Positions 29,706 through 40,370 are shown, counted from the first letter of the stretch. The stretch: DNA of 64,000 nucleotides from Equus caballus (GCF_041296265.1 NC_091693.1:27590001-27654000), one strand, 5' to 3'. Numbers and translations: made by a program. The notes: a model not told the origin generated them from the sequence alone.

Positions 29706-29917
29706 TTTCTTTTTCTGCTTTATCTCCTCCCCTCCCCCCCCCCCCCGCCCCGTACACAGTTGTATATCTTAGTTGCACTAGTCCTTCTAGTTGTAGGATG
29801 TGGGACGCTGCCTCAACATGGCCTGACAAGCAGTGCCATGTCCTCGCCCAGGATCCAAACCCTGGGCCACCGCAGCGGAGTGCGCGAACTTAACCACTCG
29901 GCCATGGAGCTGGTCCC
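29706..29917 (-). repeat. ERE SINE, minus strand, inserted next to an inverted partner
   Basis: It runs from a poly-T and C-run to GGCCATGGAGCTGGTCCC. The target-site duplication tctgtaggattttt is exact at 29,692-29,705 and 29,918-29,931. It lies tail to tail with the ERE ending at 29,691. Confidence 0.92.
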
Positions 29918-30454
29918 TCTGTAGGATTTTTAAACTGAAGTTGGAAAAGAAAACTGGATCAGGATATTTGTTTTCCTAATACAAAAAAAGTATAAAATGT
30001 TTTCTATTATTTATTAAAGGAGTCCCATACTAAATAAAATTATAAAATAAATTGTGAGAAGTTTCAGATAATTAAACCTCCTAGAGAAAAACAAAGTTTG
30101 CAGTATAATATACTTTTAGAGTTGCTTTTGCACGTGGATTGCTCTGTGTGTGTGTGTCTATACATTAAAATGTGTTCCTCTAAAAGCTGTTTTTCTCAGT
30201 CTGAAGTGATGGCGGTCTTATGGGACTCAGGCCTTAACCTGTGGGATCTGACGTGATCTCCAGTTGAGTTAATTGCTTGCTGGTGTTGAAAAACCAGTTA
30301 GACCCTGACAGAGGGAGCCTTTTGGCCATTCATGTGCGAAGAGCCCCCCAGCTTTCATTCACTTCCCATTCAGACTAGTTTCTTGGTCAACTAGCTGGCA
30401 AGGTTCATGAGGGAGAACATCAGAGGATTCACTAATTTATTTCATATAAAAAAA

Positions 30455-30615
30455 TGTGTTTCTAGCATTTCCTGTGTGCCCAATTCAGTTCAAGTTTTAC
30501 AGATATTAATCTATTTAAATACGTGCAATAACACTACAAGGTAAGTATTATTATAATAATCCCAAATGAACATGTGAAGAAAACGAGGCCAAGAGAGTTT
30601 CACTAAGGGGCCCCG
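30455..30615 (-). repeat. MIR/L2-type ancient repeat fragment
   Basis: The words TTTCCTGTGTGCCCAATTCA, CACTACAAGGTAAGTATTAT and GAAAACGAGGCCAAGAGAG follow the reverse order of a MIR 3' half. Confidence 0.5.
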
Positions 30616-30796
30616 TGTCTCAACCCTAGTAAGTGTCAGCATGAGGAAGGAGTTGCACGCTGCCTCTGAGTCCAGGAGCTCCATCCCTGTGCCACACTGC
30701 CATGGGATGCTGATCCCTAATATAAAAACCAGAACCAATATTTTGGGGGTGTTCCCACATCCAGGGCTCCAGAAGGTTCTGAGCCCAGGCATATTG

Positions 30797-30833
30797 ATGA
30801 AGAGGAGGAGGAGGAGAAGGAGGAGAAGGATGA
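30797..30833. repeat. Purine-rich (GAA/GGA)n stretch
   Basis: AGAGGAGGAGGAGGAGAAGG followed by AGGAGAAGGATGATG. It is an imperfect polypurine microsatellite. Confidence 0.85.
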
Positions 30834-30899
30834 TGATATTAACAACAGCAGTGATGGAAGCAGGGATCATAATCAGTAACCCACACACAAGCAGGGAGG

Positions 30900-31085
30900 A
30901 ACAGACTGTGTGTTCTGTGCCCTGTTCATATATTAACTAATTTACCCTCACAATAGCCCTGTAAAGTAGACAAGATAATACCCATTATACCAAAGAGGAA
31001 ACAGGCACACCAAGGTTCAGAAACTCACCCAGGGCCAGACAGCTCACAAACAGCAGAGCTGGGATTCACCGCCATGTGGTCGGGC
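30900..31085 (-). repeat. MIR SINE fragment
   Basis: The reverse MIR pattern is clear: CTCACAATAGCCCTGTAAAG, ACCAAAGAGGAAACAGGCAC, CAGACAGCTCACAAACAGCA, GAGCTGGGATTCA. Confidence 0.7.
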
Positions 31086-32233
31086 TCTGGAGCCCCACAC
31101 TAACGGAAACAGCTCACAGGCACTGTGTGGGGTCAGTGTCGGTGAGGAGGAGGTGATCTGCAGTATCTAATCCTGAGATAAGAGAGCTTTAGGAGGGAGT
31201 GACTTGGTGATTCCCAGATGAATATGACAAACTGCTAAAAAGTTTAAAAATAGAAAACCCACACTGTACTTTGGTCCAATAAAGACATTTCACATTTATT
31301 CTTGCCAACATTTCACAAAAGCAAGGACATCTTTCATCAAAGAAAGCAGAGAATGGTGTCTCAAAAAAAGGCCACATCTAAATTGAATAAATCAAGCCTA
31401 TTGAGGGACTCGCCGCATGGCTCCTCTGTGCCTCCCTTTGCAAGGATGGATGTCAGGAAGACTAAGGGTGGGAGCATGGGTAGCGCCCCCCAGACTGACA
31501 TGTGGTCAGTGCTCAGGGGATGTCAGCTGTGACCATTGGCTTTTCCTTAAGTTGACCCACTTTTTATTATTCTTACACAGTTTATTCTAAAGGAGAATCT
31601 TGTATTTCTCTGGTAGATGGCAAAGTCAATTTCATTTGCCACAAATAGAAGGTTACCATCAAACCACAACAATGAGATCCAAATAATGATGTTAACTCTG
31701 GCGAGCTCACGCAGCCTGCTCAGGGCTGTGAGCTGGAGGCTGCTCCCTCGGTTGAAAAGGGAAATTAGCCACAGTGAGGAGGCATGAAAGACTCAGCACT
31801 GAAGTGAGAAATTCTGTTAATAATCAGGAGGGAAAGAGAAGGGAAAAGGATCGGCTTTCTCAGCGTGTCCACCCATGGCATTTGATGACATCCCTGTGCA
31901 CCCTCTAAAATCATCTGTACCAATGGAGGATTGTGGCCCAGGCCACAGGAAACATGTGAGGATCTTGTAGACACCAGGGGCCTTTTTACCAAGATCGTGT
32001 TGTTCAGGAAGATCCCTGAGGGGCACTGATGACAAATGTGACCTGGTGGTCTGCCTGACTCACTGTCTCTTCTGAGAACAGCCCATCACCCATGGCCCTG
32101 CCAACTGGGCTGTGGAGACACTTGACCCAGCCTGGCTGAGCTAGTCAGCTCCCCTTCTGTGGAATCTGAAATAAGGACCTCAGACTGAGGCCCCAGTGTT
32201 CTGGGCGCTGGGGTGAGGGTTTGTGTTTCGGTA

Positions 32234-33886
32234 TTTTGAATATATCATTTCATGCTCTCCTAGACTGTAAGGTTTCTGCTGGGAAATTCACTAAAAGCCT
32301 GATTGGAGTTCCTTTGTAGGTTATTCTCTTCTGCCTTGCTGCCCTTAATGTTTTTTCTTTGTCATTGACTTTTGCCAGTTTTAATAGTATATGGCTTGGA
32401 GAAGGTCCTTTTGCGTTGATATAATTAGGAGTTCTGTTGGCTTCATGTACTTGTAAGTCCAGTTTCTTCCCCAGATTTAGGAAGTTCTCAGCTATTATTT
32501 CTTTGAACAAGCTCTCTGCTCCTTTCTCCCTCACTTCTCCCTCTTGAATACTTATAATTCTTATGTTACTTTTCCTAATTGAGTCAGACATTTCTCAAAG
32601 AATTCCTCCATTTTTAGAAAAATTTGGTTCTCTCTCCTCCACCTGAAGCATTTCTATCCTCTAAATCACTAGTTCTGTCCTCCATAGCATCAGCTCTATT
32701 TTTTATGGATTATAGATTATTTTTTATGTCATTGTCTTCTTCATATCCAGAACTTCTGTTTTAGGGGAGTTTTTTCTTTTAGAGTTTCAATCTCTTTGGT
32801 GAAGTACCCCTTATGTTCATCAATTTTATTCTTGAGCTCATTGAACTATCTTTCTGAGTTTTCTTGTAACTCATTGAGTTTCTTTATGACAACTATTTTG
32901 AATTCTCTGTCATTTATGTGAATTCAGGATTGGTTTCTGGAGCCCTGTTATTTTCCTTCTGCTCTGAAGTATTAATGTAGTTCTTCATGATGTTTGATGA
33001 ACTGATCCTTTGCCAGCACATTTGTGATAGTATCAGGTCACAAATTCCACCTGCCACCACTGGGGATGTGGGCAGAAGCTGTGTTTTCAGATCCTGCCCC
33101 CTCTGCTGGAAGTTGTTCAAGTAGGGCTGCTCTGCATTTGCCTAGGCTGGCCACAGCTGCTCTGCAGGTGGCACTCATGTGTGCAGGGCCTCTATGCTGG
33201 GCTTGCAGGTCAGGCACCATAGGCAGGGCCTCTGTGCTTGGCAGGGGACCAGCTTAGCTGCTGCAGGCTATGTAGAGGCTGAGCCGCCACTTGATGGTTC
33301 CTGTGGGCTGCCATGCTCTGTGGGTTGGGGTACCTTCTGAGTGGGCAGGGTGCCTTCTTGCCTGCGCTACACTAAGGGTGTAGGGCACCCATGCGGGGGC
33401 TGAGCCACCACTCTGTGGATCCTTCTGGCTACTGTGCTCTGCAGACAGGGGCACCTTCTGAGCGGGCAGGGCACCTTCTTGCCTGCACTGTGCTAGGGTG
33501 GAGGGGAGCCACCGCCACTCAGTGTAGAGCATTTCCACAGGCAAGGCCACTATGGCATGTTGGGCCCTCCCATGGGCCAGAGCCCAAAAGTGTTTTCCGG
33601 TCATGCTGTCCTCACCTCCTCTTACAGTTGTGGGAATCTGCTGTGTGGGGATCCATGAACTGGTATGCTGCCACTGGGGAGGGAGAAGGGTACACTTACT
33701 TAGTTTTACTGCCTCTCAGGGGTCCAGTCCACCTACCTTTAGATGTGTAGCTCCATGGATCTCTCAGAAGTCTTGTTGTCCTTGCAGAGAATCCTCTGCT
33801 AATTAATGAATGTCCATTTAGTTGTAACTTAAAGAGGTGAGACTGAGGGAAAAACTCACTCCACCATGATGCTGATGTCACTCCCT
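32234..33886 (-). mobile_element. L1 fragment with 5' UTR and part of ORF1 only
   Basis: The minus strand starts at the L1 5' end (GATGCTGATGTCA on plus, near 33,875). It runs through a long 5' UTR into ORF1 and stops inside ORF1 at about 32,234. ORF1 peptide at 32,250-32,591 includes SDSIRKSNIRIISIQ and EKTLRAARQKRITYKG, which match the ORF1 of the L1 at 50-56 kb. No ORF2, 3' UTR or poly-A tail is present. Loss of the 3' rather than the 5' side is the reverse of normal L1 truncation. Confidence 0.88.
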
Positions 33887-33887
33887 C

Positions 33888-34125
33888 CCTAAATTCAGCC
33901 TCTTGAATCCAAAACTTTCTCTGCTGTGTGACCTTGGGGAAGACATTTCATTTCTCTGATCCCGGATTTTCCCAGAAATGCAGTAATAGTTCTCACTTCA
34001 CCAGGTTGTTGTCAGAATTAAAGATCAAACACTCAAAAAGCAAATCCTGGGGTGCCTGGTTCATGGAGGTGTTCCTAGTGTTTATGCAACTGTTAATGGT
34101 CCTCCAACAACCCTCAAGGTAGCCC
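33888..34125 (+). repeat. MIR SINE
   Basis: GCTGTGTGACCTTGGGGAAG, TTCATTTCTCTGATCCCGGA and GGTTGTTGTCAGAATTAAAG form the MIR core and 3' half in order. Confidence 0.75.
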
Positions 34126-34149
34126 ATATCGTATTTCTATCTCAATCAG

Positions 34150-34275
34150 CTGCTCGAGGTTTGAGGGTCAGGCAGCTCTGGCAAGTCATTCAGTCTACCC
34201 AGCAGAGGTGGGACTGAACCCAGGTCCCTCTGGTCAGGATGCATTGTAACCCCACACTCCTCCATCACCACAGTG
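34150..34275 (-). repeat. Possible MIR fragment
   Basis: GCAGAGGTGGGACTGAACCC and AGGTCCCTCTGGTCAGGATG resemble the reverse of a MIR 5' half. This is weak. Confidence 0.4.
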
Positions 34276-34504
34276 AACCCACAGTCAGCAGGACATGAAG
34301 TATTTCCCACTGCTATTGCTGTTATAAGCATTTCAGCCTCCTCCCGCCTTAAAGACCCCCTGTTCCCTCTCTACTGTCTCCCCAGGTTGGCAGAAGGCCC
34401 CTTACTCAGGTTACTTATGGCCCCCCAGGGCACTCTGCAGTCATGCCCCCCCTCCTCTTATGCTGATGGCCCCCACTCATCTGCTCACAGGGAGCTAACA
34501 CTAA

Positions 34505-34650
34505 TGAGCTCTCCTGAGGATGATCTCATTTTAACAGCCCCCAAACCACTCAGGATGCAGGAACTATTATTTCCACTTCTCAAAGGAGGGATCTACAGCT
34601 CAAAGAGGGTGAGGGACTTCCACGAGGGCCCACAGCTGCCAAACGGCTGA
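34505..34650 (-). repeat. MIR SINE fragment
   Basis: AACTATTATTTCCACTTCTC, AAAGAGGGTGAGGGACTTCC and CCACAGCTGCCAAACGGCTG are a reverse MIR pattern. Confidence 0.6.
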
Positions 34651-35579
34651 GTTGGAAGGGTTTAGCCTACACTGCACTGGGTCCTTTGCCTTGTTCCCTC
34701 CTGTGCTCCCCGACTGGAACTGCTGAGGACTCTGGGCCAGGACTCCCAGCCACCCGACTACCCAGATGGCCCATAAGTAACCACACCCCCACATCTCCAC
34801 TTGCGGCTCTCCGAGCCCTCCCCCATGGTATGCAACATCTTCCACAAAATTCCTTCCCTTCTGCAATGTGGGAAACCTTCTATAGGTGGACGGTCATCAG
34901 TGTCACTTCAGAAGCACCCCGCCCCTTTGCCATCATAGGCAATGATTCCTCCCCATGGTCCTGTAGGTCTTTCTCCTAAATATGACTTCTGGGTATCCCC
35001 TCCTTTCTGTGCCCCCATACTGAGATGTCACCTAGTTATCACTGTTACCATTATGGAGGTTGGAAGAGTCCCTGAAGGAGTGAGGGTGGCCACTGAGGTC
35101 TCTCACATCCTGACGGGGGTGAGAGGGGTGGGGGGGGCTTCGAGGGAGACTCTTGCAGCCTCCTCACCATTGTTGGTAAACTGCAAATAGTCAAAACAAT
35201 GGCTGTTAATCCCCCAGAACAGTTGCTGGGGAAACTGGCTGAAAGTTCCCCCCATCCCCCGCCCACCCCCGCCCCAGCCCCCACCCCCACCCCCACCCCC
35301 CTGTAAAATCTGTAAATCTCCCACCTCCTGCCCCGTGTGACTGAGGGTCTGGAGCCTTCTTGGTGGGCATTTCTGTGTAGACTTCTCAGCTCCGGCTGGT
35401 TTCCTCCCACAATCTAAGAATCTTCAAATCTTAGTCTCCAAGGTTGTGCCACGGGGTGCACCTGACTCCTGCTGTGACCTCCACCGGCACCTCATCAAAT
35501 CTGCAGAGATGGGAGTTAGGTTGTTTTTTCCAAGCCAGACTATCTCCACCTGTATCTTCCTCATCACACTCTGTGCATG
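34651..35579. other. Intergenic DNA, no gene recognised
   Basis: The GC content is higher than in the neighbours. It includes the C-rich tract at 35,248-35,301. Open frames here lack recognisable domains. Confidence 0.4.
35248..35301 (-). other. G-quadruplex-forming tract (C-rich on plus strand)
   Basis: The plus strand has eight or more runs of three to six Cs separated by one or two bases. The minus strand therefore has repeated GGGGGTGGGGGTGGGGG. A second G-rich run (GGGGTGGGGGGGG-type) lies at 35,126-35,139. Confidence 0.8.
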
Positions 35580-36100
35580 TAGACTGTGTGATTCTGTGTG
35601 TCTTTGGGGCATCCCTATGACGTGCTTGTCTCACTAGTCTCCAGTCTCCATGGAGCATTTGTACATTTGTGTTGCTATGGCTGTGGCAGGTCAGCACCTC
35701 CTTCCTATCCCATAGGTCCCTGGTGTGTTTTGCATATTTGTTGCATACGTTTTATGTCTGTCGTATATCTTTTCTGTTGTGATGTTGTATTTGTGTTTCC
35801 AGGCTGTTTTCTAGAGTGTCAGCATCCCACACCTGTCACATAGTGTCCCCAGGGTGTGTGTGGAGAGCCCCCAGGTTGTGCTGGGCTGTGTCAGTAGAAA
35901 GCACTTGTCACACAGAGTTCCCAAGATATTCATGTCTGTAGGCTGTACTGCAGTATCACACCTGTCACACACCTGCGTCATAGGGTGCTTGACATGATTG
36001 TGTATTTCCAGGCTGCACCATGGTGTGCTAGCCTAAAATGTCACATTGCATGTGCCTCTAGGTGTGTCAACGTTACACACCTGTCCACTGGCACCAGCCC
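35580..36100. repeat. Degenerate GT-rich minisatellite
   Basis: A loosely repeated unit of roughly 60-70 bp recurs, with words CCAGGCTGT or TAGGCTGTA, GTGTCAGC or TATCACACC, CACCTGTCACA and AGTGTCCCC or AGGGTGCTT. Clear copies start near 35,797, 35,937 and 36,007. Confidence 0.5.
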
Positions 36101-36164
36101 TCCAATCATCCATCCCACCAATATCCAGTTTGCAGGAGATGTGGTGGGGGGCTTGGCATCTTAA

Positions 36165-36520
36165 AACAGCATCAGAGAGATGCGAAAAGCCAAATCTAGA
36201 ATGTGGGAAATTCTTATGAACAAATGACCCACAGCTTCAACAAATAAATTATAAGAATAAAAAAGAGGAACGAAGTGCCATGTATAGGTTAAAGAGTGAC
36301 ATACAAGCCATCCCTACCACAAGCCGTGTGGGTACATGATGGATACTGATTGCAGTGAAGCTGCCTTAAAGAACAAACACATTTGAGACAACTGAGAAAA
36401 GAAAACGCCGATAGCAAATTTTATGATATTTGGAATATTTTAATTTTATGTGATCAAGTAATTAAAGTTCTAAAGTGCTTACGTTTTGAAACTTTATTCT
36501 GAAGTAGGTCAGTGATATTT
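36165..36520 (+). repeat. Ancient interspersed repeat, unclassified
   Basis: It is related to the stretch at 13,680-13,980. Shared words include CAAATCTAGAATGTG, TTCAACAAATAAAT and the AAAGT..TTACGTTTT end. Confidence 0.45.
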
Positions 36521-36540
36521 GGAATTTTGCATAAAATGAC

Positions 36541-36567
36541 CAGGTATTGTGTGTGTGTGTGTGTGTA
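36541..36567. repeat. (TG)n dinucleotide repeat
   Basis: About ten TG units follow ATTGTG. Confidence 0.9.
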
Positions 36568-36880
36568 TTGGAACACAACTCAGTAATATAAAAAGCAAAT
36601 GACTGATAGATGCCTAAACATGGATGAATCACAAGGAAATTATGAGCAAAGGCAGCCATCGAAAGCAACTATAAACTGTATAGTCCATTTATGTGAAGTT
36701 CTAGCACAAATGATATGAATGAACAATTGTATAAATTAGAACAGTGCCCACCTGGGACGGTAGGTGCAAAGGGACATGAAGGAATGTGTTTGGGGTGATG
36801 AAAATGTTTCATCTCATGACTGGGATGTTTTGGGTTTAGATACTAAGGGACACAACACTCCTGCAAATAATCATTATTAA
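36568..36880 (+). repeat. Old L1 3' fragment
   Basis: CAACTCAGTAATATAAAAAG, AAACATGGATGAATCACAAG and GGGGTGATGAAAATGTTTCA mirror the 3' end of ORF2 and UTR of old L1s. Confidence 0.6.
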
Positions 36881-37193
36881 ATATTTTAATGGACTCCTTT
36901 TTCAAATATAAGTAAATATCTTAAAGAGGAAAGTGGATTCACTGCTGCAACAGATAAGTCAGCTCCACTTGGAATAACAGATGTCAACCACAAAGATAAG
37001 TCCAGTGACCTTCTTGATTCCACCCTGAGAGCGAGCCCTCTCCTCTCCAGCACATGAGCAGAAACTCCAAAAACAGATCTGAACCTCACCTCAGTTGAGT
37101 TGGACAGGGTTCTGAGTGGGAACCCACCTTTGTATAATTAAACTCTGCATACAGTCCCTGAGATCACAGTCGCATGGAGGCCAGGCATGCGTA
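36881..37193. other. Unassigned intergenic DNA
   Basis: Nothing recognised. Confidence 0.35.
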
Positions 37194-37207
37194 CTATCTG
37201 TGATTTC

Positions 37208-37460
37208 TTTTTTTTTCTTTCCTTTTTTTGTGAGGAAGATTAGCCCTGAGCTAACATCCATTGCCGATCTCCTCTTTTTGCTTGAGGAAGATTGTCACTG
37301 AGGTAACATCTGTGCCAATCTTCCTCGATTTTCTGTGGGATGCTGCCACAGCATAGCTTGATGAGTGGTGCTGTGTCTGCACGGGGGATCTGAACCAGCG
37401 AACCCCAGGCGGCTGAAGTGGAGCGCATGAACTTAACCGCTACACAACTGGGTCGGCCCC
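37208..37460 (-). repeat. ERE SINE, minus strand
   Basis: GAGGAAGATTAGCCCTGAGC begins it and GGGTCGGCCCC ends it. The tail segment is partly doubled (a second GAGGAAGATTGTCACTGAGG). A 14-bp exact target-site duplication (ctatctgtgatttc) is at 37,194-37,207 and 37,461-37,474. Confidence 0.93.
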
Positions 37461-37739
37461 CTATCTGTGATTTCAGTACCTGCACAATGCCTGACAGAGT
37501 CGTACAAGCAGCCAGTATGTGGAGGAGAGCTGTCAATGTGAGTTTAACTTGCAAAATCCAAGCATATTGGTTAAGCAGAGGATTGATAGAGAAATTAATT
37601 CGGACACTAACCGGAGCTAGCACAAACCTCTCAGGCTGAGAGCTCAGTCCCACAAGACTGCCCCCCACTTCAGATGCCAATCACAAATAGTAGGTCCCCA
37701 GGTTACCACAACTTCTGTCTGACTAGGCTCCAAATTAGA

Positions 37740-38285
37740 GGTTCCTATGACCACCTTCCTCAGATGTGATCATCTGCTAGGACAGCTAGAACTCAGGAAA
37801 ACATTCAAGTTGAACAGCTTATTATATAATAAATGATGTAAAAGATGCAGATAAACAGCCAGATGAAGAAATTCATAGGGCGCGGTCTGGAAGGGTCCTG
37901 AGCTCAGGAGCTCCTGTCCCTGTGGAGCTGGGTGTGCCATCCTCCTGGCATGTGGATGTGTTTATCAAGCTCTCCAAACTCCCTACTTATGAAGGCGTGA
38001 TTGATCATTCACTCAATCTCCAGCCCCTCTCCCCTTCTTGGAGGATGGGGGAGTGGGGCTGAAAGTTCCAAGCTTCTAATTATGGTTTGGTCTTTCTCAT
38101 AACCAGCCCTCACCATGGAGCTATCCAGGAGCCCACCAAGAGTCGCCTCATTAAAACAAAAGACACTCCTTTCACACAGGAAATTCCAAAGGATTTAGGA
38201 GCTCTGTGCCAGGAACCAGGGGGCAGAGATCAATACCTATATTTTATTATTTTACAACCCACCTCCCAGAGGTCTTTCCAAAGAA
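37740..38285 (+). repeat. Probable LTR fossil (ERVL-like)
   Basis: The stretch from AGAGGTTCCTATGACCACC to GATTTAGGAGCTCTGTGCCA and the closing ATTTTATTATTTTACA resembles mammalian LTR consensus ends. The family is uncertain. Confidence 0.4.
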
Positions 38286-38289
38286 AAAT

Positions 38290-38560
38290 TTCCCCTTGTA
38301 CCAAGAAGTATGTGCAAGAATATTCACAACAGCATAACATCTGGAGACAGCTCAGGAAAGAAGATTGGTAAATGGGCTTCTCCACACAGTGGGGCATTAT
38401 CCACAGCCCTAGTTCTCCCTTCTGTGGATGCAATGAGAGAATCAGACAAATGTCACAATTTACCCTGCAGAATGCCCACTTCCATGATACAAACCATTTT
38501 TACATGGCACCTTCTAGTTTCTCAGTGAGACTGAGCCCCAATTTCCTATGGAAAGCAGCT
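38290..38560 (+). repeat. Possible old L1/HAL1 3' fragment
   Basis: GTGCAAGAATATTCACAACA and CATAACATCTGGAGACAGCT, followed by GGGGCATTATCCACAGC, resemble the L1 3' region. Weak. Confidence 0.4.
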
Positions 38561-39054
38561 CACACTTGCAAATGTCTTCCCAACAACAGCACAGTTACTT
38601 CTGCCTCAGCACTGCACGGAACCCTTTCTTTTTCTCCAAACTGCCTTTCAAACTAGTTCTGCAGATAAGCGCTCCTGTCCCCCATACTTTTCATCTCTGG
38701 GAGAAATGGATGGAAAACATTTGACTTTTTTGGTACATGTTAATAAAATAGCATTCTGCAACTTTCAGTCACCAGTCATATTCAGGTCCAATTTAGCTAT
38801 TAATATTTCCAAAGAATTAAAGATATGGTTATAGCATTTAAAATATAAATGTTCCTTTTAATCAGCTAAGGCCTATTTCTGGGTTTCCGCCTCTGCTCCC
38901 CACTTTTTAGGTGCTGTGGCTGCACTAGAGAGAAAGGGTGTGGACAGAGGACGGGCGGCAGGCAGGGAAAGCCTCCCCGGACCACTGTGAGCTGGGGTTT
39001 GTGTCCTGGGGTTGGACATTCCTGGATTCTAAGGCATAAACACCAACATTACAC
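38561..39054. other. Unassigned intergenic DNA downstream of ZSCAN4
   Basis: No gene or clear repeat seen. Confidence 0.35.
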
Positions 39055-39240
39055 ATTCATTCATTTATTCAACAGATATTTATTGGTCGTTTGAAATGTG
39101 TCAGCCACTTTCCTAAGCACCTGAGATACTTTAGTAAACAAAACTGAGAAATTCCCTGCCCTCATTTAGCTTACACTTTAGTGGAGTGAGACAATAAATG
39201 GAAAATATAATCGGAAAATTATAAGATGTGTTCTAAATAG
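39055..39240 (+). repeat. Ancient mammalian interspersed repeat (L2/MIR-type)
   Basis: TCATTTATTCAACAGATATT, AATGTGTCAGCCACTTTCCT and TCCCTGCCCTCATTTAGCTT are in the order of a very common mammal-wide repeat. On the minus strand it supplies AATAAA hexamers at 39,064-39,069 and 39,079-39,084, possible 3' ends for ZSCAN4. Confidence 0.6.
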
Positions 39241-39334
39241 AGAAGTACTAGGAAATACACATACCTGTACAGATTTGTATACATTACATTGGGGCTGTAC
39301 CCAAGGAAGCATCTGGTGTGGAGGGAACACTTTT

Positions 39335-39558
39335 TTTTAAAGATTTTATTTTTTTCCTTTTTCTCCCCAAAGCCCCCCCGGTACATAGTTGTGTAGTCTT
39401 TGTTGTGGGTTCTTCTAGCTGTGGCATGTGGGACGCTGCCTCAGCGTGGTCTGATGAGCAGTGCCATGTCCGCGCCCAGGATTCGAACTAACGAAACACT
39501 GGGCCGCCTGCAGCGGAGCGCGCAAACTTAACCACTCGGCCACGGGGCCAGCCCCCTA
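39335..39558 (-). repeat. ERE SINE inserted in the last codons of ZSCAN4
   Basis: A young-looking full ERE has its tRNA-like head at the right end (GGGGCCAGCCCC on plus). The exact 14-bp target-site duplication gagggaacactttt is at 39,321-39,334 and 39,559-39,572. It lies in the same orientation as ZSCAN4. Its head provides the last codons and the TAA stop (39,528-39,530), and its A-rich tail gives an AATAAA on the gene strand (39,345-39,350). It differs from the ERE at 58,035-58,292 at only a few positions. Confidence 0.96.
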
Positions 39559-40279
39559 GAGGGAACACTTTTGAAGGCAATTTTCTGGTGAGTCCTCAGG
39601 TGGCGGTGGTAGGTGGATGACTGGCGGTAGCTTCTCTGGCAAAGGGAACACACATAGGGCTTCTCCCCTGTGTGGATTCTCTCATGAGCCCGAAGGTTGG
39701 TTTTGTGGCTGAAGGACATTTCACATGTGCTGCACTTGAAAGGTTTCTCTCCTGTGTGAATCTTCTGATGCATGCGTAGGTCTGATGCCTGGAAGAAGCC
39801 TTTGTCACACTGGCCACAAATAAATGTCCTCTCATTATTGTGTCTTCTTTGATGGGCTTTTAACCGAGACAGATACCTAAAGATCCTGGGACACTTCTCA
39901 CATTTGTATGATTTGGGGGCTCCCTGGGATCTTTCTTGGTGTCCCCCACATGCTGAGTTTCCCTCAATGCTCTGGTGGGTAGGAACACGCTCAGGCGTAA
40001 CCTGGTTTGGCCGGGAGAGAAACCCTGGTCTCACCTCTATAAGGACATCTTGATAAGGGGGTCCTTTCAGGGACTCTTCCTGGGACCTGCAGCTGCCTAG
40101 ACCTGCTCTTCTGGAGCTGAGTGGATTCTCCAAAGGAACACCTCCCTCTCCAGGCCCAGGACGGTTCTCTCCCTGGATGATGAGTAGGGAAGGTGTTTGA
40201 TTGCCTTGACTAGTCATACTGTCATTTACTTGACAAGTTTTCAAAGATATGTTGCCACCATTTTCTTTGTCTTCATCTC
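39528..40279 (-). CDS. ZSCAN4: ZSCAN4 terminal coding exon with four C2H2 zinc fingers
   Basis: The acceptor is TATTTTCACAG, with the exon starting at 40,279 in phase 1. The exon encodes the poorly conserved linker ([15 protein letters not shown] and [10 protein letters not shown] resemble human) and four fingers at about residues 312-334, 340-362, 368-390 and 396-418. These begin YKCEKC, FICGQC, FKCSTC and YVCSLC, and all keep their C2H2 ligands. The assembled CDS is 1,314 bp (437 residues), against 433 in human as I recall. The last residues after SVPS (RGLAPWPSG) come from an ERE SINE, not from the ancestral gene. ZSCAN4 is a nuclear DNA-binding protein of early cleavage embryos and a subset of ES cells. 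It promotes telomere lengthening and genome stability. Confidence 0.95.
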
Positions 40280-40370
40280 CTGTGAAAATAAAGAAGTGAT
40301 TCAGTGAAGTCGTACCCAAGAAGGGGTCCACACAGAACATCCCTCTAGTATCTGGGCTCCCCTCACTCAC

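Larger units (their letters stand above)
29918..32233. other. Intergenic DNA with scattered old repeats
   Basis: An LTR-like fragment (30,190-30,310) shares words with 13,315-13,560. MIR-like pieces lie at about 30,455-30,615 and 30,900-31,085 (listed separately). No coding exon is seen in 31,100-32,230. Confidence 0.45.

Noticed and set aside
36541-36567. Possible CRISPR-like or tandem array.
   Set aside because: Only a simple (TG)n microsatellite. No spacer-repeat structure exists anywhere in the window, and the genome is mammalian.
39596-39835. Alternative 79-codon minus-strand frame over the ZSCAN4 fingers.
   Set aside because: Frame-shifted shadow of the finger region. The true frame keeps all C2H2 ligands.
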